Assembly (NCBI GenBank): GCA_029821735.1
Contig: JALGSU010000021.1
Coordinates: forward strand, 62,001-126,000
Length of the DNA: 64,000 nucleotides
Source of the DNA: Candidatus Zipacnadia bacterium
Lineage (GTDB): Bacteria; Armatimonadota; Zipacnadia; Zipacnadales; UBA5352
Reading direction: 5' to 3'
Every line of letters starts with the position of its first letter. Positions within the stretch are counted from its first letter, which is position 1. The position numbers and the translations under genes were made by a program. A model generated the notes under the pieces. That model was not told the DNA's origin. It ran no database searches and saw only the letters and a program-made list of their open reading frames with translations. Below are positions 1 through 7,962 of the stretch, piece after piece.

Positions 1-1353
1 CTGGGCGGGGCCGGAATCGGCATGGCCTTCGAGGACGATGTGTCTCGCTGTCACGGTATGATGGAGTGTTCCGAGGAGGCCCGGCAGGCGGGCTTCTTCG
101 ACGAGCACCTGGCGATCGGCGCCGGCGACAGCTATACGGTGCGCTGGTCGATCTATCCCAGCCGGCACAGCGATTACTGGCAGTTCATCAACCGCGTGCG
201 CTCGGACTGGGGCGTCAATGGCCTGACCGCCAACGGGCCGTGGGCCTTCGTCCGCGCCGAGAAGTTCTCTGCCGAGAACGCCGACATAGCGGCCCTGCGC
301 GAGCATCTCGAGCGCGGCGGGCAGTATGGTGTCCTCACCTCGGGCGGCTGGACCTACCTCGAGCCCACCGACGATCCGCCGTGGATCGGCTTTGGGGCGG
401 CGGTCTTCAACCAGCCCTTCGATGACTTCCGCGTCTTCCTCAAGCGCGCTATAGACAACTTCAGGGCGGCGCGCCCGCAGATGCCGGTATTGGTCTACGA
501 ACACTGCTTCCTCAACAGCCCGCAGACCCCTGAGCAGAAGGAGCAATTCCGCGACAGTTGGGTCACAGGCCCGGACGGTGAGCAGGTGATCCGTGGCTGG
601 GGCAATGTCTACAAGTCCTCCCCGCAGGTCTACCCGACACCGACGAACGCCTTCGGCAGGGCCTTCAGTCAGACCGTGGACCGCATCCTCGACGAGACGG
701 GCGCCGCCGGGATCTACCAGGATGAAAGCAACCACGGGGGGCAGGAATGGACCTGGAACGCGTGGGATGGGCATTCGGCGATGATCGATGCTGAGACTCA
801 TCGGATTACCGCGCTGGTGGGCCACGTAACGCTTCTCAGCAGCGAGTATCGGATCGCTCTCCACCAGCGTATTCGCGATCGCGGAGGGCTTCAGGTTGCG
901 AACGGTCAGCCCTGCCTCATGGCCGAGAACCTGGACGTCTTCCCCCGCTTCGTCGAGGCCCAGCAGAACCTGTGCCGCGCCGCCGAGACCCATCTCTACT
1001 CGCCGCTGGCGTGGGATTACGGGGTCTACCGCGACGCCAGCCGGTTCCGGCGCGCTCTGGCGTGGGGGACGATCCCCGTCCGCCTGAACATCAGCGGCAC
1101 TGCCGGGCCGTTCGCGCACTTCTTCCCACTCACCGCCGTCGAGCTTCACGCCGGCTGGATCTTGGCACGGGAGCGGATCATCATCTCGGACACTGGCGCC
1201 TATGGCTGGCCGGGCGAGACTGTTCCCGCGCGCGTCTACTCATGGGACTTCGACCTGAACGAGCAGCCGATTCGCGAGATGACTGTTGACGGGACGGCCG
1301 TGGTCGAAGTGCCTGAGGGCGGCATCGCCGTCATCATCCGGAGCGAAGACTGA
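1..1353 (+). CDS. Secreted glycoside-hydrolase-like protein, 3' part (5' end outside window)
   Basis: The reading frame is open from base 1, so the gene starts upstream and about 450 C-terminal residues are visible. The segment around GIYQDESNHGG resembles the acidic active-site strand of TIM-barrel glycosidases. It is followed by an ENLDVFPRF segment and a C-terminal beta-sandwich-like end (DGTAVVEVPEGGIAVII) typical of the small domain that closes such enzymes. A role in polysaccharide breakdown is inferred from this and from the similar large gene at 7963. I cannot assign a GH family. The ATG at 22 is internal rather than a true start. Confidence 0.6.
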   Translation: MGGAGIGMAFEDDVSRCHGMMECSEEARQAGFFDEHLAIGAGDSYTVRWSIYPSRHSDYWQFINRVRSDWGVNGLTANGPWAFVRAEKFSAENADIAALREHLERGGQYGVLTSGGWTYLEPTDDPPWIGFGAAVFNQPFDDFRVFLKRAIDNFRAARPQMPVLVYEHCFLNSPQTPEQKEQFRDSWVTGPDGEQVIRGWGNVYKSSPQVYPTPTNAFGRAFSQTVDRILDETGAAGIYQDESNHGGQEWTWNAWDGHSAMIDAETHRITALVGHVTLLSSEYRIALHQRIRDRGGLQVANGQPCLMAENLDVFPRFVEAQQNLCRAAETHLYSPLAWDYGVYRDASRFRRALAWGTIPVRLNISGTAGPFAHFFPLTAVELHAGWILARERIIISDTGAYGWPGETVPARVYSWDFDLNEQPIREMTVDGTAVVEVPEGGIAVIIRSED

Positions 1354-1482
1354 GAGCTGGCACGCCGGCGGCAGCGCACGACTGGCCACGGATGGGCGTC
1401 TGCAAACCGACTGGGAACCGCGCGTCAGCGTCCTGATGTTGAAGAATCAGGGATAGAGCGTGGTGCACGGGAGGGATGCGGC

Positions 1483-2826
1483 ATGGGCAATTACGTCGCG
1501 TTCGGGATGTTCGTCAAGGCGAACATCATCGCGGTGGTGTGGTATGCGCTGTTCGTGTTACTCCTCTTCCTGTGGACCGGGCGGCCGTCGCGGCGGCAAG
1601 GACGCGTGCATGTGCGCGGCTTCATCTCGCTGCTCATCGGCGTGGCAGGACTGGCCATCGCCGTCGGGCGTTTGCTGACGCCTGGCGGACAGCTGGGTCG
1701 ACTGGGCGCGGTAATGTTCCTCAACGTGCCCGAAAGCGGCTCGGCCATCGGCGCATCCCCGGAGCTGTATGTGATGGGGTTGGGCGATCGGGTACCGCGT
1801 CGGATCACGCGTGACGCCGGCATGGAAACAGGTGCCAGATGGTCACCTGACGGCGCCAGCATCGCCTACTGTGGCCGGGGCATTGGGCCCGAAATCGCCG
1901 GCAACTCGGTCTGCGTGGTCCCCGCTCGGGGAGGGCGACCCCGCTCGATCACATCTGGCGAAACGGACAGCTCGCCGGCGTGGTCTCCCGACTGCACGCG
2001 GCTGGTCTTTGCACGTGTGTCCTCCCCCGTTGTCCTCGATCCGACCGGCTGGGATGCGCAGCCCGACTTCCAGTCTGACGTGGACCTGTCATTCCGCGAG
2101 GACCTGTTCATGGTCAACGTGGACGGTACCGGACTGAAGCGCATCACCTACACGGAGGAATCTGCGAGCTCGCCCGCCTGGTCGCCCGACGGATCGCTCA
2201 TCGCCTACGTCCACGAATATGGCGAGGAAGGCTGGGGTGTCGTCAGGCAGATATGGGTCATGCGACCCGATGGTACCGATAGGCATGCACTCACCGACGA
2301 ACTCGCCTGGGACATCGCTCCGAGATGGCTGGACAACGGTACGATCGTGTTCCTGCGCTTGGAGGACACACAGCAACGCTGGTACCCATGGCGCGTAGGC
2401 GTGGACGGTGGTGAGTCGCACCCTCTCGATGGCATCGGTCCCGTCGGAGCTCTCGCCCCTCTGCCCGACGGCCGACTGGTTGTAACGAGCGACAGTGAAC
2501 CCTTCTGCATAGCAGTTGTGGACCCGAGTTCGGGTGAGCGACAGGAAGTGGCCAGGCCTGGTGGTTCCCTGCTGGGCGTGGACGCGTCGCCCGACGGTGG
2601 GAAGGTTGTGTACGCCGGGCCAGCAGCGGACGAGACTGCGCCGTCCATGGCGTCCGCTGTCGCCTGCGGGGTAGGGGGGCCACTGGCACTTCTGCTCGCG
2701 GTCTGGTCGCGACGAGAAGAACGGCCCGCTTGGCCGGGACGAGTCGGGCTGGTGTGTGGCCTCGCGCTGACGGCATGGTTCATCGTTGCCCTGGTAGGCT
2801 ACCCATCTGTGGTGGATATGATCTGA
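1483..2826 (+). CDS. Membrane-anchored TolB-like (PD40) beta-propeller protein
   Basis: The 447-residue protein has two N-terminal hydrophobic segments (about residues 8-30 and 44-62) and two C-terminal ones (about 390-410 and 418-440). Between them lie at least five WD40-like PD40 blades, each with a WSPDG-type turn (ARWSPDG, PAWSPD, PAWSPDG and SPDGGKVVYAG). TolB-type propellers usually act as extracytoplasmic protein-interaction or sensing modules; the ligand here is unknown. A ggaggg ribosome site lies 7 bases before the ATG. It ends 17 bases before the next small membrane gene, so the two are probably cotranscribed. Confidence 0.75.
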   Translation: MGNYVAFGMFVKANIIAVVWYALFVLLLFLWTGRPSRRQGRVHVRGFISLLIGVAGLAIAVGRLLTPGGQLGRLGAVMFLNVPESGSAIGASPELYVMGLGDRVPRRITRDAGMETGARWSPDGASIAYCGRGIGPEIAGNSVCVVPARGGRPRSITSGETDSSPAWSPDCTRLVFARVSSPVVLDPTGWDAQPDFQSDVDLSFREDLFMVNVDGTGLKRITYTEESASSPAWSPDGSLIAYVHEYGEEGWGVVRQIWVMRPDGTDRHALTDELAWDIAPRWLDNGTIVFLRLEDTQQRWYPWRVGVDGGESHPLDGIGPVGALAPLPDGRLVVTSDSEPFCIAVVDPSSGERQEVARPGGSLLGVDASPDGGKVVYAGPAADETAPSMASAVACGVGGPLALLLAVWSRREERPAWPGRVGLVCGLALTAWFIVALVGYPSVVDMI

Positions 2827-2843
2827 CATCGAGGGTGAACACC

Positions 2844-3170
2844 ATGGTCAAGGCGAGCAAGCCGCAGATTGTCGCACTGGGGCACGCGGTGATTGTCGGT
2901 GCCGTGCTGGCTTCGCCGGTCAGCTACGCCATCATGATGACGCTGGCCGACAAGCTCACTTGGGTGGGCGGGAGCATCATTCCCTGGATCGTCCCGCTGT
3001 TGTCGCTGATACCACCATCCATCGTGATAGGGCCCGCACTGGCAGCCGTTGCATGGGGCACACGTCAAGAGTGCGAGGTGGCAGCCATCGAGGGTGTCGT
3101 GGCGTTGGTCATCGCCGGAGGAGTCTTCGGTATGACCGCGCTTGGGATACTGGCGCTATCGATCATCTGA
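2844..3170 (+). CDS. Small integral membrane protein, unknown function
   Basis: The protein has 108 residues with three strongly hydrophobic stretches, near residues 10-30, 40-66 and 80-107, and an N-terminus rich in Lys. I recognise no family. The ATG at 2844 is preferred over the in-frame GTG at 2835 because the gaggg sequence just upstream spaces better with it. It closely follows the propeller gene and may form a membrane partner for it; that pairing is inference from spacing only. Confidence 0.6.
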   Translation: MVKASKPQIVALGHAVIVGAVLASPVSYAIMMTLADKLTWVGGSIIPWIVPLLSLIPPSIVIGPALAAVAWGTRQECEVAAIEGVVALVIAGGVFGMTALGILALSII

Positions 3171-3304
3171 CATCGACGCGTGCGGGGCCAGAACCACTCC
3201 ACCGACACGCCGCTGAAGTGTCGCTCCCCCGAGCGGAGGAGCAACGACGTCGGCGGCGAAGGAGCGAAGGTCAGGTGAACCAGCAGTCGCGCGGAGGTAT
3301 GAGC

Positions 3305-4022
3305 ATGAAATACGGTACCATCGCCGGCAGGCGATATAGCGACGACATCGAGGATTCTTTCCGCATCGCCAGCGAAATCGGCTTTGATGGAATCGAGTTC
3401 CCCTTCCTCGCCGAGGACCACACCACCGAGTTGCTCTGGACCGCCGAAGGTGCTGCGCAGGTGCGCGCGCTGGGCGAGAAGTACGGGCTGGAGACGCCCT
3501 CGTGTGTGGCGGGGCGCTACAACAAGCGGGGCTTTGCCGCCGAGGACCCGGCCATCCGCGAAGAGGCCGTCGAGGTCCATGCAGACCGACCAGCAGATTG
3601 AGTGGGCCGTGGCGGGCCTCAAACGCGTCGCCCCCAAGGCCGAGAGCCGCGGGGTCACGCTCGCCTTGGAGGGCACCGTCAGCGACCAGACGTGGCTGGC
3701 GATGATTGAGCAGATCGGCTCTGACGCGGTCGGCGTCTACTACGACGTCGCCAACGCCATGACCTACGACTTTGACAGCTCTGCCGAGATGCCCGTGCTG
3801 ATGGCGGCGGGCGTGCTGACGCAGATCCACATCAAGGACATGATGCACGACCGCAAGAACATGCCGCTTGGGCAAGGCGAAGTGGACTTCGAGGCCGTGG
3901 GGCGGACGATTAGGGCGATCGGCTATGACGCTTACCTTGTGCTGGAGACACCGTCCTCCGGAGACCCGGCGGTCGAGCAGAAGGAGTATCTTGAGTTCAC
4001 GCGGCGGTTGATTGAGGGGTAG
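3305..4022 (+). pseudogene. Sugar phosphate isomerase/epimerase (TIM barrel), broken by internal deletion and frameshift
   Basis: The first part (from the ATG at 3305, ggagg 7 bases upstream) reads as the N-terminal half of a xylose-isomerase-like TIM barrel, with GFDGIEFPF, and is in frame to about base 3575. The C-terminal half continues in another frame from about 3580 (DQQIEWAVAGLKRVAPKAES, LALEGT, GVYYDVANA, IHIKDMMHDR) to the stop at 4022. The metal-binding Glu, Asp and His segments of the C-terminal half are intact. Family members have about 270-290 residues; only about 238 codons are present, and the strand following EEAVE is missing. Either the gene is inactivated or the assembly lost about 80 bases. 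Full-length homologues probably act on ketose or ketose-phosphate substrates. Confidence 0.75.
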
Positions 4023-4054
4023 GGAGTTGCGGTGCCTCGTCTGGGGTTGGTTGG

Positions 4055-4693
4055 GTGAAGCGCTTGCTTCTGTGGCTTGGGTTGGGTGTGGCGCTGCTGG
4101 CTGTCAGTGGGTGTTCGACAGACCCGCCGCTTAACGCGGCCGCGTCCTCTGGGGATGTTGAGCGGGTCCGGGAACTCATCGAACAAGGAGAGGACGTCAA
4201 CAGGGCCGGCAGCCACGATGAAGCGCCTCTGCACTGGGCCGTCTCCGGGGAACACATCGACGTAGTGCGCGTGCTTCTGGCAGGCGGTGCTGATGTCAAC
4301 GCTCAGACAACCTACGGTGGTACGCCGCTGAGCTATGCGTATGCCTGCGACCTGGAAATGGCTGAGTTGCTCTTGGAGCATGGCGCCGATGTCAACTCGG
4401 CTGAGGGGTTGGGCGGAGGTCCACTGGCGAGCGCCGTGTGGTTCGGCAATGTGGAACTCGCTCGTCTGCTGCTGGAGCATGGGGCAGACGTGAATCTGTC
4501 CTGTTGGTTCTATGGGCAGCCGCTCTACTGGGCCGCCAAGACAGGCAACGAGGAAATGGCAATCCTGCTGCTGGCGCATGGCGCTGATCCCGACCTGAAG
4601 CACCGTGGACGCACGGCTCTGCAAATCGCGCGGAAGAATGGCCACGACGACGTGGTCCGCCTGCTCAGCGAACCCGAGGAGGATGATTCATGA
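4055..4693 (+). CDS. Ankyrin-repeat lipoprotein
   Basis: The GTG start gives a basic, hydrophobic lipoprotein signal peptide ending in the lipobox AVSGC, with Cys20 as the acylated residue. It is followed by six ankyrin repeats across residues 25-212, recognisable by repeated LLLEHGADVN-type endings. The mature protein is therefore a membrane-tethered, extracytoplasmic protein-binding solenoid. Its stop overlaps the next ATG by four bases (ATGA), so it is translationally coupled to the flavin reductase-like gene. Ankyrin lipoproteins beside redox genes occur elsewhere, but no partner can be named here. Confidence 0.85.
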   Translation: MKRLLLWLGLGVALLAVSGCSTDPPLNAAASSGDVERVRELIEQGEDVNRAGSHDEAPLHWAVSGEHIDVVRVLLAGGADVNAQTTYGGTPLSYAYACDLEMAELLLEHGADVNSAEGLGGGPLASAVWFGNVELARLLLEHGADVNLSCWFYGQPLYWAAKTGNEEMAILLLAHGADPDLKHRGRTALQIARKNGHDDVVRLLSEPEEDDS

Positions 4694-5196
4694 AACAGGT
4701 CACGAGCAGCGAGGCGGTCAGCGCCAAATACCCGGAATGGATCGTTCTCGTCGTGGCACGGGACGCGCATGGCAAAGCGAACCTGATGCCGGCGGGCTGG
4801 GGGATGATCTGCTCGGGCGATCCGCTCATGGTCTGCGTCGGACTCGGACACGGGCGCTACACCCGACAGTGCATCGAGGAGACCGGAGAGTTCGTGTTCG
4901 CGTGGGCCGGCGAGGAGCAGGCGGAGTTGGTCCGCTACTCGGGGTCATGCTCGGGCGCGGAGTGCGACAAGTTCCGCGATTTCCACATTCCGACCGTGGA
5001 GCCCGCCGTGATCAACGTGCCCATTCTCACGCAGGCCGCATCGAACCTGGAATGCAGGTTGCATGCCTCATACCCGTCTGGCGACCACTCGATACTAGTC
5101 GGCGAGGTCGTCGCGGCGCATCTGCCCGACGAGCCGGTGCGCACGCTGATGAATTTCAGCGGCAGCTTCATCGCAGCCCAGCCGATCAGTGAGTGA
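4690..5196 (+). CDS. Flavin reductase-like (FMN-binding split barrel) protein
   Basis: The 168-residue protein matches the flavin reductase-like domain. It has an N-terminal strand WIVLVVARD, the central MPAGWGMICSGDPLMVCVGL segment, where such proteins contact FMN, and a C-terminal strand containing ILVGEVVAAHL. Such proteins bind FMN and reduce flavin or other substrates with NAD(P)H. It starts inside the end of the ankyrin gene and is followed by a nitroreductase, so an FMN-dependent redox operon is likely. The physiological substrate is not evident. Confidence 0.8.
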   Translation: MKQVTSSEAVSAKYPEWIVLVVARDAHGKANLMPAGWGMICSGDPLMVCVGLGHGRYTRQCIEETGEFVFAWAGEEQAELVRYSGSCSGAECDKFRDFHIPTVEPAVINVPILTQAASNLECRLHASYPSGDHSILVGEVVAAHLPDEPVRTLMNFSGSFIAAQPISE

Positions 5197-5238
5197 ACAA
5201 GCGGCTCCGCGCGGGCCGCAATGCAGTCAGAGAGAGTG

Positions 5239-5760
5239 ATGACAATGGATCTCACAACAGCGATCGACCAGCGATTCAGTGTTCGCTCCTTCAAGAAGTA
5301 CGATATCGAGCCCGACAAGATGGCGCGCGTGATGGAGGCGGCGCGGCTGGCGCCCTCCGCGAGCAACCGACAGGAGTGGCGCTTCGTGGTGGTGCGGGAC
5401 GAGCGCATGCGCGAGAGGCTCGCCGACGCCGCACGAGGCCAGGCGTTCGTCGGTGAAGCGCCGGCGGTGATCGTGGCCTGCGCTGTGACAGCCGACCACG
5501 TCATGCCCTGCGGTCTGCACTGCTTCCCGATTGACGTGGCCATCGCCATGAGCTACATCACGCTGGCGGCCACTGCGGAGGGTCTGGGAACGTGCTGGAT
5601 AGGGGCCTTCGACCCCGACAAGGTGCGCGACGTATTGGGCATCCCGATCGACGTGGTCGTGGTGGGCATGCTCCCGATCGGCTATCCCGAGGGCACCGCG
5701 CCGGGCAAGAAGCGGCTGGAGATGGACGAGATCGTCTTTAACGAGAAGTGGCCGAAGTAA
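5239..5760 (+). CDS. Nitroreductase family FMN-dependent oxidoreductase
   Basis: The protein (about 173 residues) carries family hallmarks: an N-terminal IDQRFSVRSFK, which contacts the FMN phosphate, APSASNRQEWRF, and a C-terminal GLGTCWIGAFD followed by VGMLPIGYPEG. These flavoenzymes reduce nitro-compounds, quinones or enones with NAD(P)H. The start could be the ATG at 5221, 5239 or 5245; 5239 is chosen because agagag lies about 7 bases upstream. It lies 42 bases after the flavin reductase-like gene and probably belongs to the same operon. Confidence 0.85.
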   Translation: MTMDLTTAIDQRFSVRSFKKYDIEPDKMARVMEAARLAPSASNRQEWRFVVVRDERMRERLADAARGQAFVGEAPAVIVACAVTADHVMPCGLHCFPIDVAIAMSYITLAATAEGLGTCWIGAFDPDKVRDVLGIPIDVVVVGMLPIGYPEGTAPGKKRLEMDEIVFNEKWPK

Positions 5761-5793
5761 CGGAATGCGCGAGGGCGTCGTTGTCGTAAGGAG

Positions 5794-5840
5794 GGCAGAG
5801 TCCGAGGGACCGTCCGCAGGACGGGACCGAGAACTCTGCC
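5794..5840 (+). other. Imperfect stem-loop between the nitroreductase and SIR2-like genes
   Basis: The arms ggcagagt (5794-5801) and actctgcc (5833-5840) pair over 8 bases and enclose a second hairpin, ccgtcc/ggacgg with a three-base loop. No T-run follows, so it is not a typical terminator. It lies in the 166-base gap before the SIR2-like gene and may end the upstream operon or be a structured leader. Confidence 0.35.
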
Positions 5841-5926
5841 GCTTGTCGCTGGGATTGGCTGACAGCGAGTAGGACGAGCGGGTCACACTTCTCGGTGCAG
5901 AATGTCGCATTCGTGGGGTGCATGAG

Positions 5927-6961
5927 ATGAAGACGCTGGACACGGGCAGGTCGGTAGAGACGGTGGTGATTCTGGGAGCTGGCGCCTCACGGGGTGCCAG
6001 CTTCGCCGATTACGTCTCTTTGCCGCCGTTTCTCGACAGTGACTTCTTCGAGCTAACTCATTTGTTGACCACTGGGCAAGACGATGCCCGCCGTCTGCGT
6101 GAACAGTTGTACTCCGATTTCGGCTCGGCAACCGATGTTGGCATGGAAGAGTTCTTTACCTACGTTGAGTGCTGCAGAGAAGTGGATCGCGAACTCAATG
6201 TCTCGCGTGGCCCCAAACGAAGACAATACGCGGACGCGGCCGATAGGTTCGTTCGGATCGTTACGCTGATGCTTCAGCAGAGCTGCAGATACAACCCGTG
6301 CGCCTATCACCAACAGCTTGCTGCGCGACTGGAGCCGGGCGACACAGTGATCTCGTTCAACTATGACACGATCATCGACGACGCGCTAGTCAAGATGGGG
6401 GGTAACCGCTGGCGAGGCAATGACCGCTACGGCGTACCCGTCACCGGACGGGGCGACGCGTGGGTAGGCGAAACAACCACAGGCCGGCCCTGCAATAGCA
6501 CGGTGCGCCTGCTGAAGCTCCACGGGTCAACACACTGGCGGTCATGGGATGAGAAGGCCAAGGCGGTGCTGCTTGCGAAGGATGGATATGGCATCAAGCA
6601 ACCATTACTCGTTCCCCCCGCTTGGAACAAGCGTATCACAAACCATCAACCACTGGGGGAGATATGGAAAAAGGCACGGCGAAGCCTGCAAGCGGCGAGG
6701 GCGCTCATCATCATAGGGTACTCGCTGCCGAGGACTGATCTGCTGTTCAGGGCGCTGCTGTCGTTGGATACGTGTCAAAGCATGGAACGTCGGCAGAAGC
6801 TGCGTCAGTTGTGTATTGTCAACCCATCCGCCTCGGACGGGATGCGACTCCGGGGTGTACTCGCGAGTGTCGTTGATGGAAGTACGAACGTTCGCCCGTT
6901 CAAGTCGTTCAAGGACTACCATTTCACGACCGTCCGGCCCACGGCGGCGAAGACGAGATAG
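5927..6961 (+). CDS. SIR2-like domain protein (SIR2_2 type), possible defence NADase
   Basis: The protein (about 344 residues) has the NAD-binding signature VILGAGASRG at its N-terminus, then SFNYDTIID (the Asn position), LLKLHGSTHW (the catalytic His position) and a C-terminal LIIIGYSLPRTD. This is the SIR2_2 subgroup rather than CobB deacetylases; the Zn-binding Cys pairs of CobB are absent. Such domains often act as NADases in anti-phage systems. No partner (effector, Argonaute or STAND ATPase) is adjacent. The gene looks more AT-rich than its neighbours, which fits horizontal acquisition. The ATG at 5927 is preferred over the upstream GTG at 5918 because of the gggg sequence about 8 bases before it. 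Confidence 0.75.
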   Translation: MKTLDTGRSVETVVILGAGASRGASFADYVSLPPFLDSDFFELTHLLTTGQDDARRLREQLYSDFGSATDVGMEEFFTYVECCREVDRELNVSRGPKRRQYADAADRFVRIVTLMLQQSCRYNPCAYHQQLAARLEPGDTVISFNYDTIIDDALVKMGGNRWRGNDRYGVPVTGRGDAWVGETTTGRPCNSTVRLLKLHGSTHWRSWDEKAKAVLLAKDGYGIKQPLLVPPAWNKRITNHQPLGEIWKKARRSLQAARALIIIGYSLPRTDLLFRALLSLDTCQSMERRQKLRQLCIVNPSASDGMRLRGVLASVVDGSTNVRPFKSFKDYHFTTVRPTAAKTR

Positions 6962-6968
6962 GAATCCC

Positions 6969-6992
6969 GCTCCCGCTGACGCCAGCGGGAGC
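6969..6992. terminator. Perfect hairpin between convergent genes
   Basis: A 10-bp stem (gctcccgctg/cagcgggagc) with a 4-base loop sits between the SIR2-like gene and the converging nitrilase-like remnant. There is no strong T-run on either strand, so it is a weak terminator candidate placed where one is expected. Confidence 0.4.
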
Positions 6993-7001
6993 CCGTTGGT
7001 T

Positions 7002-7798
7002 CTACTCCTCCGGCGCTTCCGGTGAGAGGACCGAGTACAGCTCCGGGCGGCGCTGGAGCAAGATGGCCTCGCTGATGGGGCCGGGGATCGGCTCGCCCTC
7101 GGTCTTCACGCACTCCTGGGGCAGGAGCAGCAGGTCGGCGCTATCAAGGGCAGCTTCGTCTATCAGTTCGCTCACGGCATCGATCGTGCGGCCCTCGTCA
7201 CTCCACAGTTGGGTTGCGACACTGATGCGCGCACGCGCTGTGCGCCTCAGCAAGCGTTCACGGTCAAGCATTGAGGTGGGGCGACAGCGAAGATGATGCC
7301 AGAGATCATCGCCCCGGCGGGGTCTCGCTCGCCTCCCTTGCACCAGGCGGAAAGCTCCCCCCATGCGTCGGTCAGCGTGACCGTCTCCCACTCGCCGGTG
7401 CCCTCGCTACGTGGCGCGTGGTAGATGAAACCGTAGGGCGCGATAGGGATCTTGAGGCCTATTGCGACGTTGGACTTCAAGCGGAACGAGATCTCACTCA
7501 GACCCTCGATCAGCGGCATCGGCTCGGGCAGATCATACGTCCAGTAGGACAGATTGTGTTCGCCATCGCCACGGAAGTCGAGCTTGAGGTGAAGGCCTGG
7601 CGACGCGTCGAGGCCGACGTCAGGCTCTACTGAGTTGGCAAGCACTTCGGTAGGCGTGTCGCCCCACGTCTGCCGTAGCGGCGGCACGGCGTCGTCGAAT
7701 GATTGGCGGAAGAGTTCCTCGCCCGCCGCCACTGACGCCATCAACATCAGCGCGACAGGCGCGAAGATCAGCATCTTGCTCAGATACGCGAGGCGCAT
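7002..7798 (-). pseudogene. Secreted carbon-nitrogen hydrolase-like gene, collapsed
   Basis: From the ATG at 7798 (ggggagaag upstream) a signal peptide ending ASVAAGEE is followed by a beta-rich domain of about 160 residues, up to IIFAVAPP. The frame then closes at about 7247. A different frame carries the N-terminus of a nitrilase-family domain (ISVATQLWSDEG, then LLLLPQECV and GEPIPGP), which includes the first catalytic-Glu region. This jumps at about 7060 straight into a C-terminal-like RRPELYSVL and the stop. The central part, about 200 residues in a normal nitrilase and holding the catalytic Lys and Cys, is absent. Either this is a decayed fused gene or two genes have been merged by deletion or misassembly. 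Confidence 0.6.
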
Positions 7799-7962
7799 GT
7801 AGCTTCTCCCCCAACCACATCAGGAATCATTCCGGTGGCGACCCCGCATCGGAAAGTTCACCGGACCTGGTGGCGGGTCCTGCCATTTGGCCGTAAATGC
7901 AGGGCCAGGCGGCGGACGGGGCGAAAGCCAAAGGAGCCCAATACACCGTTTGGAGGCGTGCG

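Noticed and set aside
5927..6961. CobB-type sirtuin deacetylase
   Set aside because: The zinc-binding Cys pairs and the typical deacetylase core spacing are absent; the SIR2_2 pattern fits better.
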